A DNA stretch of 64,000 bases from Mallotus nudiflorus (GCA_947683625.1 CANTUR010000046.1:3431001-3495000), one strand, 5' to 3'. Shown: positions 11,200 through 23,245, numbered from the stretch's first letter. Translations and numbers: made by a program. The notes: generated from the sequence alone by a model not told the origin.

Positions 11200-12284
11200 C
11201 AAATGTCAGCATTTGGGAATTACTGATGCATTCGAGTAGTCATAAAAGGGCTATGGTTAAAGCTTTGTCGAATATGAATATTGAAACGACAACTACGCCT
11301 GAGGCTATGGTAGCAAAGGTGATAGAAAAAAAACATGGGCTGATAACATTTTTAGATAATGACTTGCCTTTGGAGTGAAGAAACCATAATAAGGCATTAT
11401 TTATCCCATCTGAAGTAAAAGGGAAGAGAACCAACTTTGTAATGGTAGATGATGGTTTAGCTATAAATGTATGCCCGCTAAAGATCCTACCTAATATGGG
11501 TTTGAAAGTAGAAGACTTAATAGATTTAAACCTTATAATAAGAGCTTATGATGACAGCACTAGGAATGTGGAGGGGACATTCCAAGCTCTGGTTAAAATA
11601 GGACCTATGGAATCAACCATTGAGTTTACTGTATTGGACATTCCAGTCACTTATACCTTGTTGTTTGGATGGCCATGGTTCCATGCCTTGGGAGGGGTAC
11701 CCTTAACTGTGCATCAAAAGATAAAATTCCCTTATAAAGAAGAAGTTATGACCATAGAAGCTGGGACCAATGCTGTTGTGGCATCCATGTTGGATAAATA
11801 AAAACAAGTGTGTGCACCCGTTGGTTTCCAGATTGCTGGGATATTTGATGGGATTGAAATGGATTCGAGAGTAGCAAAAATGATAGACAACATGAATTAT
11901 CAGCTTGGACAAGGACTAGGGAAGAATGAACAAGGAGAATTCCCAGGATTCAAAAATTAAGATAACACAACAGGATTGGGTTTTACAAGGGAAACACAGA
12001 CAAAAGGTAGAAGGGTAAGGAAGAGATTCAATGCAAAAAAGAGTGAGCTTTATGCAAAATTTGGTCCTTTAATTCAGAACTTTATCAAGCCAAGGGAAGG
12101 AAAATACTATCTGGGAGCCAAGGATTCAATCAGTGTTGCTGAAGCATATGTCCCTGGGTTTGAGATTTTCAAGGAGCAGATTGTGGAGAATCTGGTAAAG
12201 GACAACAAAGAGGAAGTGATGAAGCTAGCAGCTGAGAGGATGGGTAGGGTTGCTATTAAAGAGTTGTTATGTCAACCACCTTAA
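11200..12284 (+). pseudogene. F: aspartic protease followed by G-patch motif
   Basis: The protease cleaves the polyprotein. The active-site strand is MVDDGLAINVCPL (about 11,442-11,480), where Ogre proteases usually show D-N/D-G-S-A; Asp and Gly are kept. A second hydrophobic strand, TYTLLFGWPW (about 11,650), matches the usual LLGRPW flap/dimer region. After a stop near 11,800 a G-patch motif follows (MIDNMNYQLGQGLGKNEQG, about 11,890-11,946), then a basic tail ending in an open frame, 11,976-12,284. G-patches bind RNA and also follow protease in betaretroviruses. Stops at about 11,375, 11,800 and 11,958 break the frame. Confidence 0.75.
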
Positions 12285-13970
12285 GGAAAACCACTATAAG
12301 ACTCAGCATCGCTAGCATCTAGAATAGGAAATAAAATTTCTCATTTTCTCATTGAATAAAATTTTAGTTTCTAGTGATCGATGATATAAATTCGGATTAT
12401 GCTTGCTTATGTAATGTACATCCTAATGGTACTGTGCATTATAATATTGATTGCATCTACTTGTTTGACATAAATTTAATTCAATTAGATTCATTTAACA
12501 TGGGCACAAATGCAAATTCAAAGAACATACATATATCACATGATGTAACTTCTAAAGATAGGAAATGTAGGAAAAAATAAAAAGAAAAAAGAAAAAAACA
12601 AAGAGAGAAAATAAAGAGAAAAAAGAATAGTAAGGTAAAAATTAGAGAGGAAAATTCATGACTGACTGATAACAGGAGATATATCATATGATGTAATGAA
12701 TGTTCTCATTTTTGCCCTAATGAATGATTAAAATTGAATTTTAAATTTTTGTTCAAACATTGCATATTGGTCTTTATTATACTGCATAAGTATCTGAATG
12801 GAAAAAAAATAGATGATGAAAGCTAAATCAGAGCTATGAGATCACTATTTTAGTTACATTTTCTTTTTGCCACCTCTTTTGTAATTTTCCTTGTAAGCCT
12901 AGCGTCCCCTTATACCTTGAGAATTTAGATGGCTTAGTAACTTGCTTTTCAACCCATACATTGTAACTGTCATCAATTATTATTAGCATTAAGCCTCATA
13001 TTCTGAAGTGCAAGTCCAATTGATTTCATCATCCAAAACTCACTTCAATCAATTCACCCACTCCTATGCATCTTCAATACATGAGATTGCAGCTAATAGG
13101 GATAGTAAGACAAAGGGCCAACAATAATAATGACCGAACTGAGTCTTTTGTGCACATGAAGAAAGTGATTGCTAGGATGAATTCAAAATGAAGATGGGGG
13201 CAAAATGTAACTCCGGGACAAGTTAGGGGCAAAATGGTGAATACAACAGTAGAACTTCAAAGTTAGTGAAAATGATCTCAGGGCAGAAAGGAGTATACTA
13301 TAAGCATATAGATATAACAATTATCATACAATAGAAGTAGTAACAAAAAGAAAAGTTCAATAGTGCATTGGTCAATCATGAGCTCTAGTGTAAAGCCATG
13401 GACCCCACTCGCTGGCCTGGTTATTTATCCAATAGACTATATCAAAAGCTCAAACATTATAAATACCAAAAATGAAGCATTAAGTGCTTGAACCTACAAG
13501 CTGTTGATGAGGCACCTCGTTCTCACACTCCAAGCTGTGAATATAGCTTTGCTCCAAACATAAGACCTATTAGGATCATGCATGTTATGCATAACATGCA
13601 TACACTTGCATACATTTGTTGTGAAATACTTTTTTTACATAATAAAGTCTTTGAGCCTAGTCAAGGTTTTCCAAAATCTTTTCTACTAACATTCAAGATT
13701 AGTGTTGTAAAAGTGCAGGAAAGTAGTTAGAGTATTCACAGGTAAAGCATTTGAAGGAATGAAAATAAAAGGAGTGAAATTACTAAGAAGCATCATCCTG
13801 GTGACCTCAAGAGGCTAGATAAGACTTTCAAGGTCCTTAAACTCAGTATCCATCTCTATAGTCTCATTGGGAGCATCATTTGGAATATCTCCCCACAACA
13901 GTTAGACAATTGTAGGGTGTGGAATATGGTAACGAGAAGGTCCAACATGTCAGCGATACATGCGCTCGGC
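12285..13970 (+). other. F: region where RT-RNase H-integrase is expected; none seen
   Basis: Only a short acidic open stretch (12,374-12,580, IDDINSDYACL...) looks like the spacer that follows protease in Ogre elements. After that I see no DD motif, no zinc-binding HHCC and no DDE signature in any frame. The stretch 13,130-13,250 has 'gggggcaaaatgt' sequence like the untranslated DNA after integrase. This supports a deletion of pol rather than simple decay. Confidence 0.55.
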
Positions 13971-13978
13971 CCTAAAAA

Positions 13979-14420
13979 GGAAAGAATGCACTCAAAAATT
14001 GAGATGAATGCACTCTGAAGACTTCTTTGATGGTGAAATAAAAACCTTTAACTCCCAAATCTTTTATTTTACAGGAAATATTGGGAAGAGGAATGAGGCC
14101 CTTTTACCATAGCATCAATATTCAGCCTAAAGCCACAACCTCAATGGTAGAATATCATGACCCTGCAATCAAAGACATCATGATTAAAAGGGAAGAATGC
14201 ACTCAAAACTTAGGACAAATGCACTCTGAAAAATTCTTTGATTATGAAATAAAAATCTCTAACTCATAAATCTTCTCTTTTACAAGAAATGTTAGGAAGA
14301 GGAATGATGAAGCCCTCTACCATAGCATCAACAGAATAAAGCCATAACTTCGATGGCAGAATATCATGACCCTATGATTCGAGACATCATCACCACAATC
14401 AAAAAGGGAAGAATGCAAAA
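13979..14420 (+). repeat. F: tandem repeat, about 210-bp unit
   Basis: Two full copies begin at about 13,979 and 14,188 (GGAAGAATGCACTC), and a truncated third begins at about 14,404. Each contains GGGAAGAGGAATGA and GAATATCATGACCCT. No coding potential is evident. Confidence 0.7.
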
Positions 14421-14944
14421 GAATAACATTGCATTTTGATAAATTTTCTTCACTTACAATTAAACCATACTAACTTATGGCATTTTATGCAGGGAAAATA
14501 AAAGAGAATGAAGAAGGGGAAAGGAACCGATACATTAATAAGAATGACTAGGATAGCAAATGCTAATCGCCAGTCAAAATCTCACTCTGTGTGATAAACA
14601 CCCTGACAAATACCAAAGGGAAGTAGTATATCTCTATCTATTTTGATTCTGTAGTGAAGTACAAAGAAAATTTATAAAATTGAGAGTAAATTCATCCACT
14701 TCATGATATCATGTGCGAAAACTTATCTCATTTCCTTTGATTTTAGTGGCTTTCTTTTATTAGCCTCTTAGAATTCATATGTCTTATTGACAGTTCTATG
14801 CAAACTCTAATCAATTTAATGCTTACTTTACACCCAAACGAGGGGAAGAATATGCAAAGACAAAATCTATGGACTTGTAGTATAAATTGGTTGAATTTCA
14901 AAGTGTCAGTTTAGTCTTTTGAATAATAAATATGCAGATAATCT

Positions 14945-15290
14945 ACTCTAATGCTGAAAAATGAGTATGAGTACAAATCCCTCAACGATATCCACGCTGA
15001 GTAATACGAGAAAGGTGGGGGAATGCTAAGAGGAGAATTAGAATAAGAGCAAACATAATGTACTCCAATGCCTAAAAATGAGCAAGAGTATCAACATGAA
15101 CCTCTAGTGATATCCACGTTGAGTAATACAAGAAAGGCGAGGGAATACTAAAAGAGGACCCATGTTAAAAAAAAACTTGCTCTATTTACTCTAATGCTCT
15201 ATAAGAGTATGAGTATCCAAAGGACCTTTCCAACGGTATCTACGCTGAGTAATATGAGAAAGGTAGGGGAATACATGGATAAGGAAGAAA
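14945..15290 (+). repeat. F: tandem repeat, about 120-bp unit
   Basis: Three diverged copies marked by ATATCCACGCTGAGTAATAC (14,989), ATATCCACGTTGAGTAATAC (about 15,111) and ATCTACGCTGAGTAATATGA (about 15,237), each followed by GAGAAAGGTGGGGGAAT or a close variant. Confidence 0.7.
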
Positions 15291-15724
15291 AGCACAAAAA
15301 TAATTCAAAGACTGTTTTGATACTCCAAATTCAATATTTTCATGCTTAATTTCCATAAGTTTTGTTTAGCAAATTCTCCCTAAAATTAGGTGTGGAAGTA
15401 AGCTCTTCACTTAGTAAAAGATACACTTTTAGCATAAAATGGTTAATGATGCCTCTGACCTTTGTAAATGGCAAATAAGTGACAGTCATAAAAATAAAAA
15501 ATAGTGAGATTCATTAAGTGCATGCTATCTCATGATAAAATGATGAATTTTCTCATAAATTGCCAACATTATAGTGTACTTTTATACATTCATTATGATT
15601 GAAACTAACTTCAATATGTCTGTAGGAATTGTAAAACCAGAAAGAAGTGCACAGTGGAATTAAAATTAGTTAACACAAAGAATTCAAAGCATTCGACTCA
15701 AACAACCAAAGATAAAAATTAGTA

Positions 15725-15900
15725 AGCAATTATGAACTGTAGCAACATCAAAGGTGAGCAATGAAAGGATTACAGTCAATTTCCAAGTAATTATAGATTG
15801 TAGCATCATCAGCAAGCAGTTATGGACTGCAGCATCATCAGTGAGTAATGAAAGGGTTGTAGCTAATCGTGAGCAATTATGGATTGCAGTATAATCGTAT
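15725..15900 (+). repeat. F: short tandem repeat array with GAGCAATTATGGATTGCAGC units
   Basis: Four or five diverged units of roughly 27 to 60 bases built on AGCAATTATGGATTG and CAGCATCATCA. It lies about 400 bases before the 117-bp array and is separate in sequence. Confidence 0.55.
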
Positions 15901-16324
15901 AGATCAATCAACACTACATGATCGAGTGTAGTGTATTCCACTTTAGTCCATTACATTTAAGTGTATATGAATTCAAGTTCTTTCATTGTAATTTGGTCCA
16001 TAATTGCATTCTAATTAGGAACATGTTCCTAATTAAATCATGACATTCATCAAATTAATAATTCATTGAATTATTAGAACTGCATAATTAATCTATGATT
16101 CTAAATTTCCTATCAAGTACAGAATACAGAACAAGATTACATAATTCATTTTTTGCACTTTACATGCATCATTTCAATTAAAGGATTCATATGCTGCATA
16201 GTAGCTATGATATAAATTTTAAATGATTATGTTATGTGTTCCACAATAGTCATAACCTTCATTATGTTATGTACTGCATAGCAGTTATGACATAAACTTT
16301 CAAATTCATCAGTGCTAGATGTTC

Positions 16325-16995
16325 CACAGTAACCATAGCAAGTTTTCAATTTATCATCATCAGACGTCCCACAGGGAATATAGTGTGCATCATTAGATGT
16401 CTCACAGGAAATATAATGAAATTCATTAGTGTTAGATGTTCCACAGGAACTGTAGCATATTTTCAATTCAACTTCACTAGACGTCCCATAGGGAATATAG
16501 TCTTCATTGTTAGACGTCCCACAGGGAATATAATGAAATTCATCAGCGTTAGACGTTCCACAGGAACTATAGCATATTTTCAATTCAACTTCACTAGACA
16601 TCCCACAAGGAATATAGTGTGCATCGTTAGACATCCCATAGGGAGTATAACAAAATTCATCAGTGCTAGATGTTCCATAGGAACTATAGCAGATTTTCAA
16701 TTCAACTTCACTAGACGTCCCACAGGGAATATAGTGTACATCATTAGATGTCCCATAGGGAATATAATGAAATTCATCATTGATAGATGTTCCATAGGAA
16801 CTATAGCAAGTTTTCAATTTATCATCACTAGACATCCCATAGGGAATATAGTGTGCATCGTTAGACGTCCCACAGGGAATATAACGAAATTAGTCATTGC
16901 TAGACATTCCACATGAACTATAGCAAGTTTTCAATTTTTCATCATTAAACATCCCATAGGGAATATAGCGAAACTCATTAGCATAAAGTCCACTA
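16325..16995 (+). repeat. F: 117-bp higher-order tandem repeat, open on both strands
   Basis: Five or so copies of a 117-bp unit made of three related subunits of about 33, 39 and 45 bases, each holding GACGTCCCACAGGGAATATA or a variant. All subunit lengths are multiples of three, so frames stay open: 16,227-16,835 on the minus strand (repeating IPCGTSNDAHYIPCGTS) and 16,383-16,916 on the plus strand. The array sits just before the PPT, where Ogre elements are known to carry variable tandem repeats. A real protein is unlikely. Confidence 0.8.
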
Positions 16996-17157
16996 GACGT
17001 TCAGCAGGAAATATAGTGAGACTTGCCAAACATCATACTTTGCTCACCAATTTGAGCATCAATCTATCACTTAGGATACAATCAAGTGTCCTAATTTCTT
17101 TCTTTCAAAATTGTGTGCTTCTATTGCTTTGCTGTAATTTGTTAAGCAAACAGCAAC

Positions 17158-17170
17158 AAAGAAGGGCAAC
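17158..17170 (+). other. F: polypurine tract
   Basis: AAAGAAGGGCAAC directly before the TG of the 3' LTR. It primes plus-strand DNA and resembles H's PPT (GAAGTAGGGGGCAAC). Confidence 0.7.
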
Positions 17171-19209
17171 TGTAAGCACCCAATTTCAGGGTGCAATTGT
17201 GCACAATTGTGACTAAGCCCCTATAATGAAATTCATTCAAAAATTGAACTTGGTTGTCATTTTTTTGGACTTTAGGGACTAAATTACAACATTTTTTAGG
17301 ATTTGATTGCAAATAAGTCAATTTTTCAAGGGTCTTTTGGTAATTAAAATGTCGATCGACATTACATAATGCCGATTGGCATTAGATAATGTCGATCGGC
17401 ATTGCACAATGCCAACGCGTAAAAGTCTCATTTTTAAATTTTTTCGCGTATTTTTTCTTATTTTTTATCGATTTTTTCAGTGTTTTGATTGGTTGAAATT
17501 TTAATTTTATAATTACTATTATTTGATGAAAATTTCAACGCATTCAAAATGTGTAAATAACCTTCAAAAATTAAAATTCTTATCAATTTGTTTTGGGAGA
17601 GATGAGTCTATTTCTACAATTGAGGAAGCCAATATACGTAGACTCTGCATTTAAAAGTAGAGTCTACATGCATGCGAAGGGGCACCCTTTTTTGGGGGAG
17701 AAAAAATTTTTTTTTAAGACTCATAGAGAGAACTACGTAAAAAAAAATTTGACTACGCAAAAAAAAACCCTAAAAATCAAAAAGCTACTGAGAACTCCCT
17801 TTCCAGTCCAGAAACAACAACAAGTCAATTTTAATGGTGATAATCCAATCTGAGGCGCTATCTCAAAGCATTTGCACAGCATCTAAAATCATTAGTGTTC
17901 TTTTTTATTCCATTATTTTCCTTTTTTTCTTTTCTTTTTGTGATTTTTTATTTTTTTATTGTTTTGATTATTCAATTTTACTACTAATCTAATTACTTTT
18001 GTGTTTTTTTATTTTGATGTCCGCATAAGGCTTGAGGAGGATATTGTGTGTGTTTAGATGAACAAAAGGTCCATGGAATGCCATGGAAGAACATGTATTG
18101 TTTTCCAGTATAACTTAGGATTTTTTATCTTTATTTTGTATTTTGGTATCCTATGTAGTTTTTAATTCATGGTTGTATAATTGTTAAATTTTAATTTTGT
18201 ACGTAGTTTGTAATAGCACCAGTAGTGGGAATAGTGAAAGATTTAATTTTTTGCACTTTAAAATTAATCGGTAAAACTAGGTTCACTGGGTAAAATTAAT
18301 TAAAATTAGTGGTGGCTTTAGTTAGTTAGGGTTTGTATGTAATTAAATTAGGTTTTCTTAGGAATCATATGTGAATGTGTTTTGATTTGATTTTGTTATG
18401 TTTTTTATGTTTTTGGGCTCCAAGCTCATGTTTAGGTCTAACCCACTTAATAAATACACTTAAAAATGATTTAAGGTTTAAAAAATTAAAATCAATTTAG
18501 GCCCATTAGGTTAATTAGATTTTTGGCCCACTTAGTTAATTAAAACTTGTTTAGACTTAGCTTAGCCCACTTAATTTCGTTTCTTTTAAAATAAATAGAC
18601 CTAGGCCCACATTTCACTTTAAATAAAACCAAGTTAGACTTAGGCTCATTAATTTAATTTTCCTTTAAAATTGAATAGACTTAAGCCCATTCCTTAGACA
18701 AACTAAAATAAATAGATCTAGGCTCACTAATTAATAAAAATGTAGGCCCACCTTTAGTCCATTTCTCACTTGTAAATAAAATGTAAATCTAGCTAACTTT
18801 TTAATAAAATTAACATAGTTTAGACTTAGGGACAATGCAATCTTGAGTGCATTTTTTATGTGTAATTTTATTGACTAGATGCCTAGGGTTAGATGGATGT
18901 CAAATAGGGTTTAATAAAATTGCATGTAATTAAAGGATGAAATAATTATTTATAAAATTATTCTAAATGAACACGAGACTAAGAGAAGTTAGTATTCCGT
19001 ATCCAGAATCTCGTGGTTGTGGTGCTAGCTTTCTTTTAAGGAATCGAGTACCACCTTTTTGATCTTTTGCAGTTATTACCCTAGGTGGTGACTCCTCATC
19101 TCCATGCCATGTCTTTGTTATAGTGGTTAGTGTGTTCTTTAAGGCCCTGAGCCTAGACAGTGTCACTGTAGCTAAAATCTTGGACGCACGCTAAACCCCA
19201 CCGTCTACA
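17171..19209 (+). repeat. F: 3' LTR
   Basis: Starts TGTAAGCACCCAATTTC, ends CACCGTCTACA. It is collinear with 6,121-8,140 with many scattered substitutions and small indels. It has three copies of the 20-bp palindromic unit (17,353-17,412). Confidence 0.9.
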
Positions 19210-21046
19210 AATGGGAATCTACAAAAGCAAGCAAATAAATCAATCACCACTCACCAAATAAATGAAACAAAGGCAAAATAAATGAAATAAAACATGAACA
19301 TGAGTAGAGTCAAGAGGAGGAACACCCGATTGAGGAAAGCCAGGTTAAGGTAGATTAAAATGTACTACTCTACCAAAGATATTCATCCCAAGCAAAGCTA
19401 AGGATGGCTAAATCATTAAGTTCCCAAGAATAGTATTACTAAAAGTCATACTGCTAGTGTGGGTAGTCACCTCAGTATGAAACATGCCCTCATTCTCGTC
19501 AAAATAGGACCCATATCTCTTCCGATGAGATCCTCATCATTGTAGATAATCTCTTATAATTCGTGTTAATTACAATTTATTACTAAGAAAGTTTGTTACA
19601 TGCTTGTAGAAAATAAGAATAAAAGCCTACTAGATCAGAGGAACCAACTCTCGATGATCTATATAATGGCTCAATCCTTAAATCTGAAGGATGAGACGCA
19701 TCTGCCTAAGGAGGTGGAGGTGGAGGAAAAGTACCTCTTGCCATAGCATCAATCAGTTGAGGGATTGACACATCAGTATAAGGCAAGCCCGCACCCTTTA
19801 AGAGACTCTTAGAGGAGCATCCTATAATGGCAGTAACAAGTTCATCGCCACTAAGTTCATGGCCTCGGAACATGTCACTAGGGGGAGGAATAGGGACTCT
19901 CCTCATAAACAGACTATCCCACCAATGATGAACTTGCTCACCCAAATACCACACTCTACTAGTAAAGTTGGAGAGCAACATGCGTCTCTCTGTTAGCTAC
20001 CATGCATTCACCATCTCTAGCATCCAATATCACCTTGCCACTAGTGAAGGAAGATTTGCTCAAAAGTAAGAATGAACAAAGAATCTCTAAAAGAGAAACA
20101 ACCAACATAGCAAGAGTCAGATATACCTTATTAGGGGATAGCTTGCCCATGTAGTATTAAGCCACTATGCAATCCTTAATCAAATTAGTAGTCCTCCTGA
20201 TCCAACAAGAATAATGAGGAAAGCCATCCTCTAGGAAATGCTTGACAATCAGATGAGGGAGAACCCCAAACTCATAAACCTAGATCTATCATAACCAGGA
20301 AGTTAGCAATAACAATCTAAAGATAAAAAAGCAAAAATAACAGACATGAGAACTCCTACTTAAATCTAGTATGAACAAGCATCCACAGATCCTCGAACCA
20401 CCTTGACATGTTGCATCAAGGCCTGAGTACTTGTGCAAAAGCAGTAATACCCCAACAATACCTCAATAAGCCATCTAGATCCCTTAAAACAGGCTATAAT
20501 CACATACTACCCATACCCAAAGGGCTTAGGAAGATAACAACACTCAATAAGTAAAATAAAAAGTAGTGAGCCAACTGCTTTGCTAAAACATGTCCATCAT
20601 CATACATCATCCACATAGAATAAAAAAATTCAATATAATGAGGTATGAGCAACCAGACTTCATAGGAGTGGCCACCCCAAGCAACTCCATGGTAAGGTGC
20701 CTCCTTGCTACTATAAAAGAGCACTCCTCCTCACTAAAGGGAACAGGCTCTCTAGAAAAGCTCAAGCCTATAATAGTAACAAAGTCTAAAGGAGTAATGG
20801 TCATCTCCTTAACAAATAGATGGAAAGTATGCATCGTGTCCATCTATTACTCTATTAAAGCATACATAGCAATCTGACTCGACACATACGAGTCATAAGA
20901 TAATGTAGCAACAACCATGTCAAAGCCCTTCCTAGTGATCATCTACTTCATGCACAACGGAAGACCCTAATACTACATGCTGACCCTATTGAAACTACCA
21001 GGTAGCACAGTAATGGACCTATAAGTCTATAAATAATAGGTACGCT

Positions 21047-22612
21047 TGTTAGTGATATGCACTAGGTCAATTATGTATGACCATGTTTTGACTTTATCAT
21101 TTTATTTAATAAAGAGGCATTTTTCATTATCATTTTATGTTATGATAATTACTTGAATAGTCAATTCTTACTAAGGTCATCAAGTATGTGACTTGATAGT
21201 AAAACCCTTGGATTAAATATGAGTTCTATTCAAATTATCCTTAGTCATAACAATGTATTATGGCTCGTATGGTGTTGATTGATGATTATGTTTTACTAAT
21301 CATGAATATGAGATATTAAGTCAACACATAAGTACTTATTTGAGAAATAAAGTGTTAGATCGACCCATCATAAGAATATTACATAGATAATTGTAATAAG
21401 TATTTCTCATCATAGTAATATTAGCTTAGTCCTTTGACCTTGAAATCACCATGGATTTCTATATAACTATTTTGTATTTTGACACAATCTTACATTATCA
21501 TTAATCGAATGATAAAATAGGTTGTTGTTGGGTATAAAATGAGTTATTTGAGGAATGTGAGTGATTGAGAAGGAATTTGTCTCTTATTTAATATGAGTAA
21601 GATATCTATGGGCCCCTTGATAAGATAGACTGAGGAAAATGCATGGCCATGCTAAAGTGAATTGATAAAGAGTTATCATTCTCAGTCTACTTGGAATCAA
21701 GAAATTATATAATTGTATTCTATAAGGATGACATAATCTATGTCTTTAATTCAATCAAGATATCATGTAACAAAGGGACTAAAATATTCACTGCATATTA
21801 GGTAATCAAGATATCATGTGACAAAGGGACTAGAATATTCACTGCATATTAGGTTATGTTGGACTATTGACGTCACATGACTTGGGTAGTCATAATGTCT
21901 TGCTAGAGCTTGTAGGCCTAAATAGAGATTTAGAGCCCACTAACAACGTTATGTGAACCTACAAGGTCACACACTTTGAACAAGCCCAAAATGAATATGG
22001 GTTTAATAAGCCCAAATAAGCTCTATGGAAATAAATAAATAAAATATTTATTTATTCATTTATTTAAGGTAAAGGATATCTTAAATAAATAGAACATTAT
22101 TTATGATTTAATTTTAAATAAAATCAGAATAAGAATAAGTGAGAAATTACTAAAAGGTTATTTGGCAAGTGAAAGCTTAATTTAAATGTCTATAAATATG
22201 TTATATTCTCTAGGGTTTTAGACACTCTCATTATTCTACCACCAAATTTGCTTTCTTTCTTTTAGAAAACAAAACACAAAGTTCTTTTTAATTCTTAATT
22301 TATGAGAAATCAAGAGAAGGTGCTAGCACACAAATATTCATTTTCAAAATCAAGGGTTGTTCATGTGGACACTTATGGAGGAGGGATTCTTTTGGAGACG
22401 TCTCATATCCAAACTGCTAAATTAAAAGCTTGAGGTAGGGTGTCACCAAAGTGAACCTCCTCTCTTTCTTCTAGATTTCTTGCCTCTTATGTGTATATGG
22501 TAAGAAAACAAAAACCCTAGATTTAATCAATTAATCAAATTACTTGGCTCTAGGTTCAGATTTATTATTTAAATTTTATTTTCCACTGCATATGGAATTA
22601 TGAAACCTAACA
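21047..22612 (+). mobile_element. Solo LTR, copia-like family, copy 1
   Basis: 1,566 bp from TGTTAGTGATATGC to CCTAACA, with inverted ends TGTTAG/CTAACA. Flanking 5-mers are ACGCT (left) and ATGCT (right), four of five identical. Homologous copies lie inverted at 38,689-40,242 and 62,980-64,000. The last bases before the end (CCACTGCATATGGAATTATG) are like many plant copia LTR ends. A 51-bp segment is tandemly duplicated at about 21,755-21,858, absent from the other copies. Confidence 0.8.
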
Positions 22613-22892
22613 ATGCTATCAAACATTTGCACAATTGATAAATACTAATACATCTTTTTTTCTATTATTTAATTGGAATAATAACAACAACTGAAAAGAA
22701 AAGCATCATGGCAAGCACTAGTAGACAATCATAATAAGAAAATAAAACAATAGCCATCAGCTATCATCGTTCACAATAAAGCTATAACTTAATAAACAGT
22801 TACAGTAAGTACTGTAGAGCTATAACTATAATAACCTCATATAGCAAAATAAACAGTAAGGCAACTAATTAATAAGCTTCAGAAGGACTTAC

Positions 22893-23111
22893 CCGGCGAC
22901 AATGATGAGCCCAAACGTGAGTCTCTATATTGTAAACCATAGGAATTGGGTCCCCTAAAAAAAGCCTAGATAGTTGAGGAACCTGAGCGCTAGATGGACC
23001 ATTATTACTAGACCTCGCAATGGAAGTCCTAGCTCTAGTGGCCTCTATAAAGTTACCCTCCTCATCTAAAAAGATATCCTCCTGACCCTTTGGAATGTCA
23101 AGGAACTCCAT
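22893..23111 (-). pseudogene. H: first exon of the antisense PMD gene
   Basis: Seventy-three codons without a stop from the ATG at 23,111 to a consensus donor at 22,892-22,887. A candidate acceptor (GCTTTTCTTTTCAG) lies at 22,691. Serine-rich middle (ARSSNNGPSSAQV) then SRLFLGDPIP and YNIETHVWAHHC. An upstream in-frame ATG at 23,201 would add a hydrophobic run that looks like 5' UTR, so I prefer 23,111. Confidence 0.6.
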
Positions 23112-23245
23112 CTTATGCAGAGGAAAATAATAATTCAAAAGCAAAAACACAAAGCAGAAAATACCCAAAACTTGAAAAGCATTAAGAAAAGATAAAAACA
23201 CTCAGAGAAGGCTAGAAGAAGCTTCTTGAATCTTAAAAATGCATG

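Larger units (their letters stand above)
6121..19209 (+). mobile_element. Element F: Ogre-like LTR retrotransposon lacking RT and integrase
   Basis: A complete-looking 13.1-kb unit: 5' LTR (2,020 bp), PBS, leader, gag, linker, protease with G-patch, a long non-coding region with tandem arrays, PPT and 3' LTR (2,039 bp). The LTRs are clearly the same sequence, roughly nine in ten bases by eye. Flanking 5-mers are GATGC (left) and AATGG (right), each one change from GATGG, so a decayed target duplication is plausible. No reverse transcriptase, RNase H or integrase motif was seen on either strand between 12,285 and 17,155, so F would depend on another element's pol. Confidence 0.8.
19232..23111 (-). 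pseudogene. H: antisense plant-mobile-domain (PMD, aminotransferase-like) gene
   Basis: PMD proteins occur as host MAIN/MAIL proteins and in transposons; the molecular role is unclear. Exon 1 (22,893-23,111) starts MEFLDIPKGQEDIF and ends at a strong donor (CGG|GTAAGT). Blocks follow at about 20,360-21,046 (HTFHL...EMTITPLD, the PMD core, 20,780-20,835), 20,127-20,315 (VYEFGVLPHL), 19,690-20,040 (RVWYLGEQVHHWW, RVPIPPP, ending in prolines) and 19,240-19,530 (YGSYFDENEGMFH). Donor- and acceptor-like sites separate them (20,359, 20,126). Stops are mostly TAG where Gln or Trp is expected. The solo LTR at 21,047-22,612 splits it, probably within the first intron. Exon edges are approximate. Confidence 0.7.

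Noticed and set aside
12840..13250. Possible remnants of integrase or post-integrase coding in F
   Set aside because: No catalytic or zinc-binding motif in any frame; only vague similarity to untranslated Ogre DNA.
22613..22627. ATGCTATCAAACATT after solo LTR copy 1 resembles a copia primer site (TGGTATCAGAGCATT)
   Set aside because: Flanking 5-mers match on both sides and PMD-gene sequence continues on both sides, so a solo LTR fits better. The resemblance is noted because it is not trivial.
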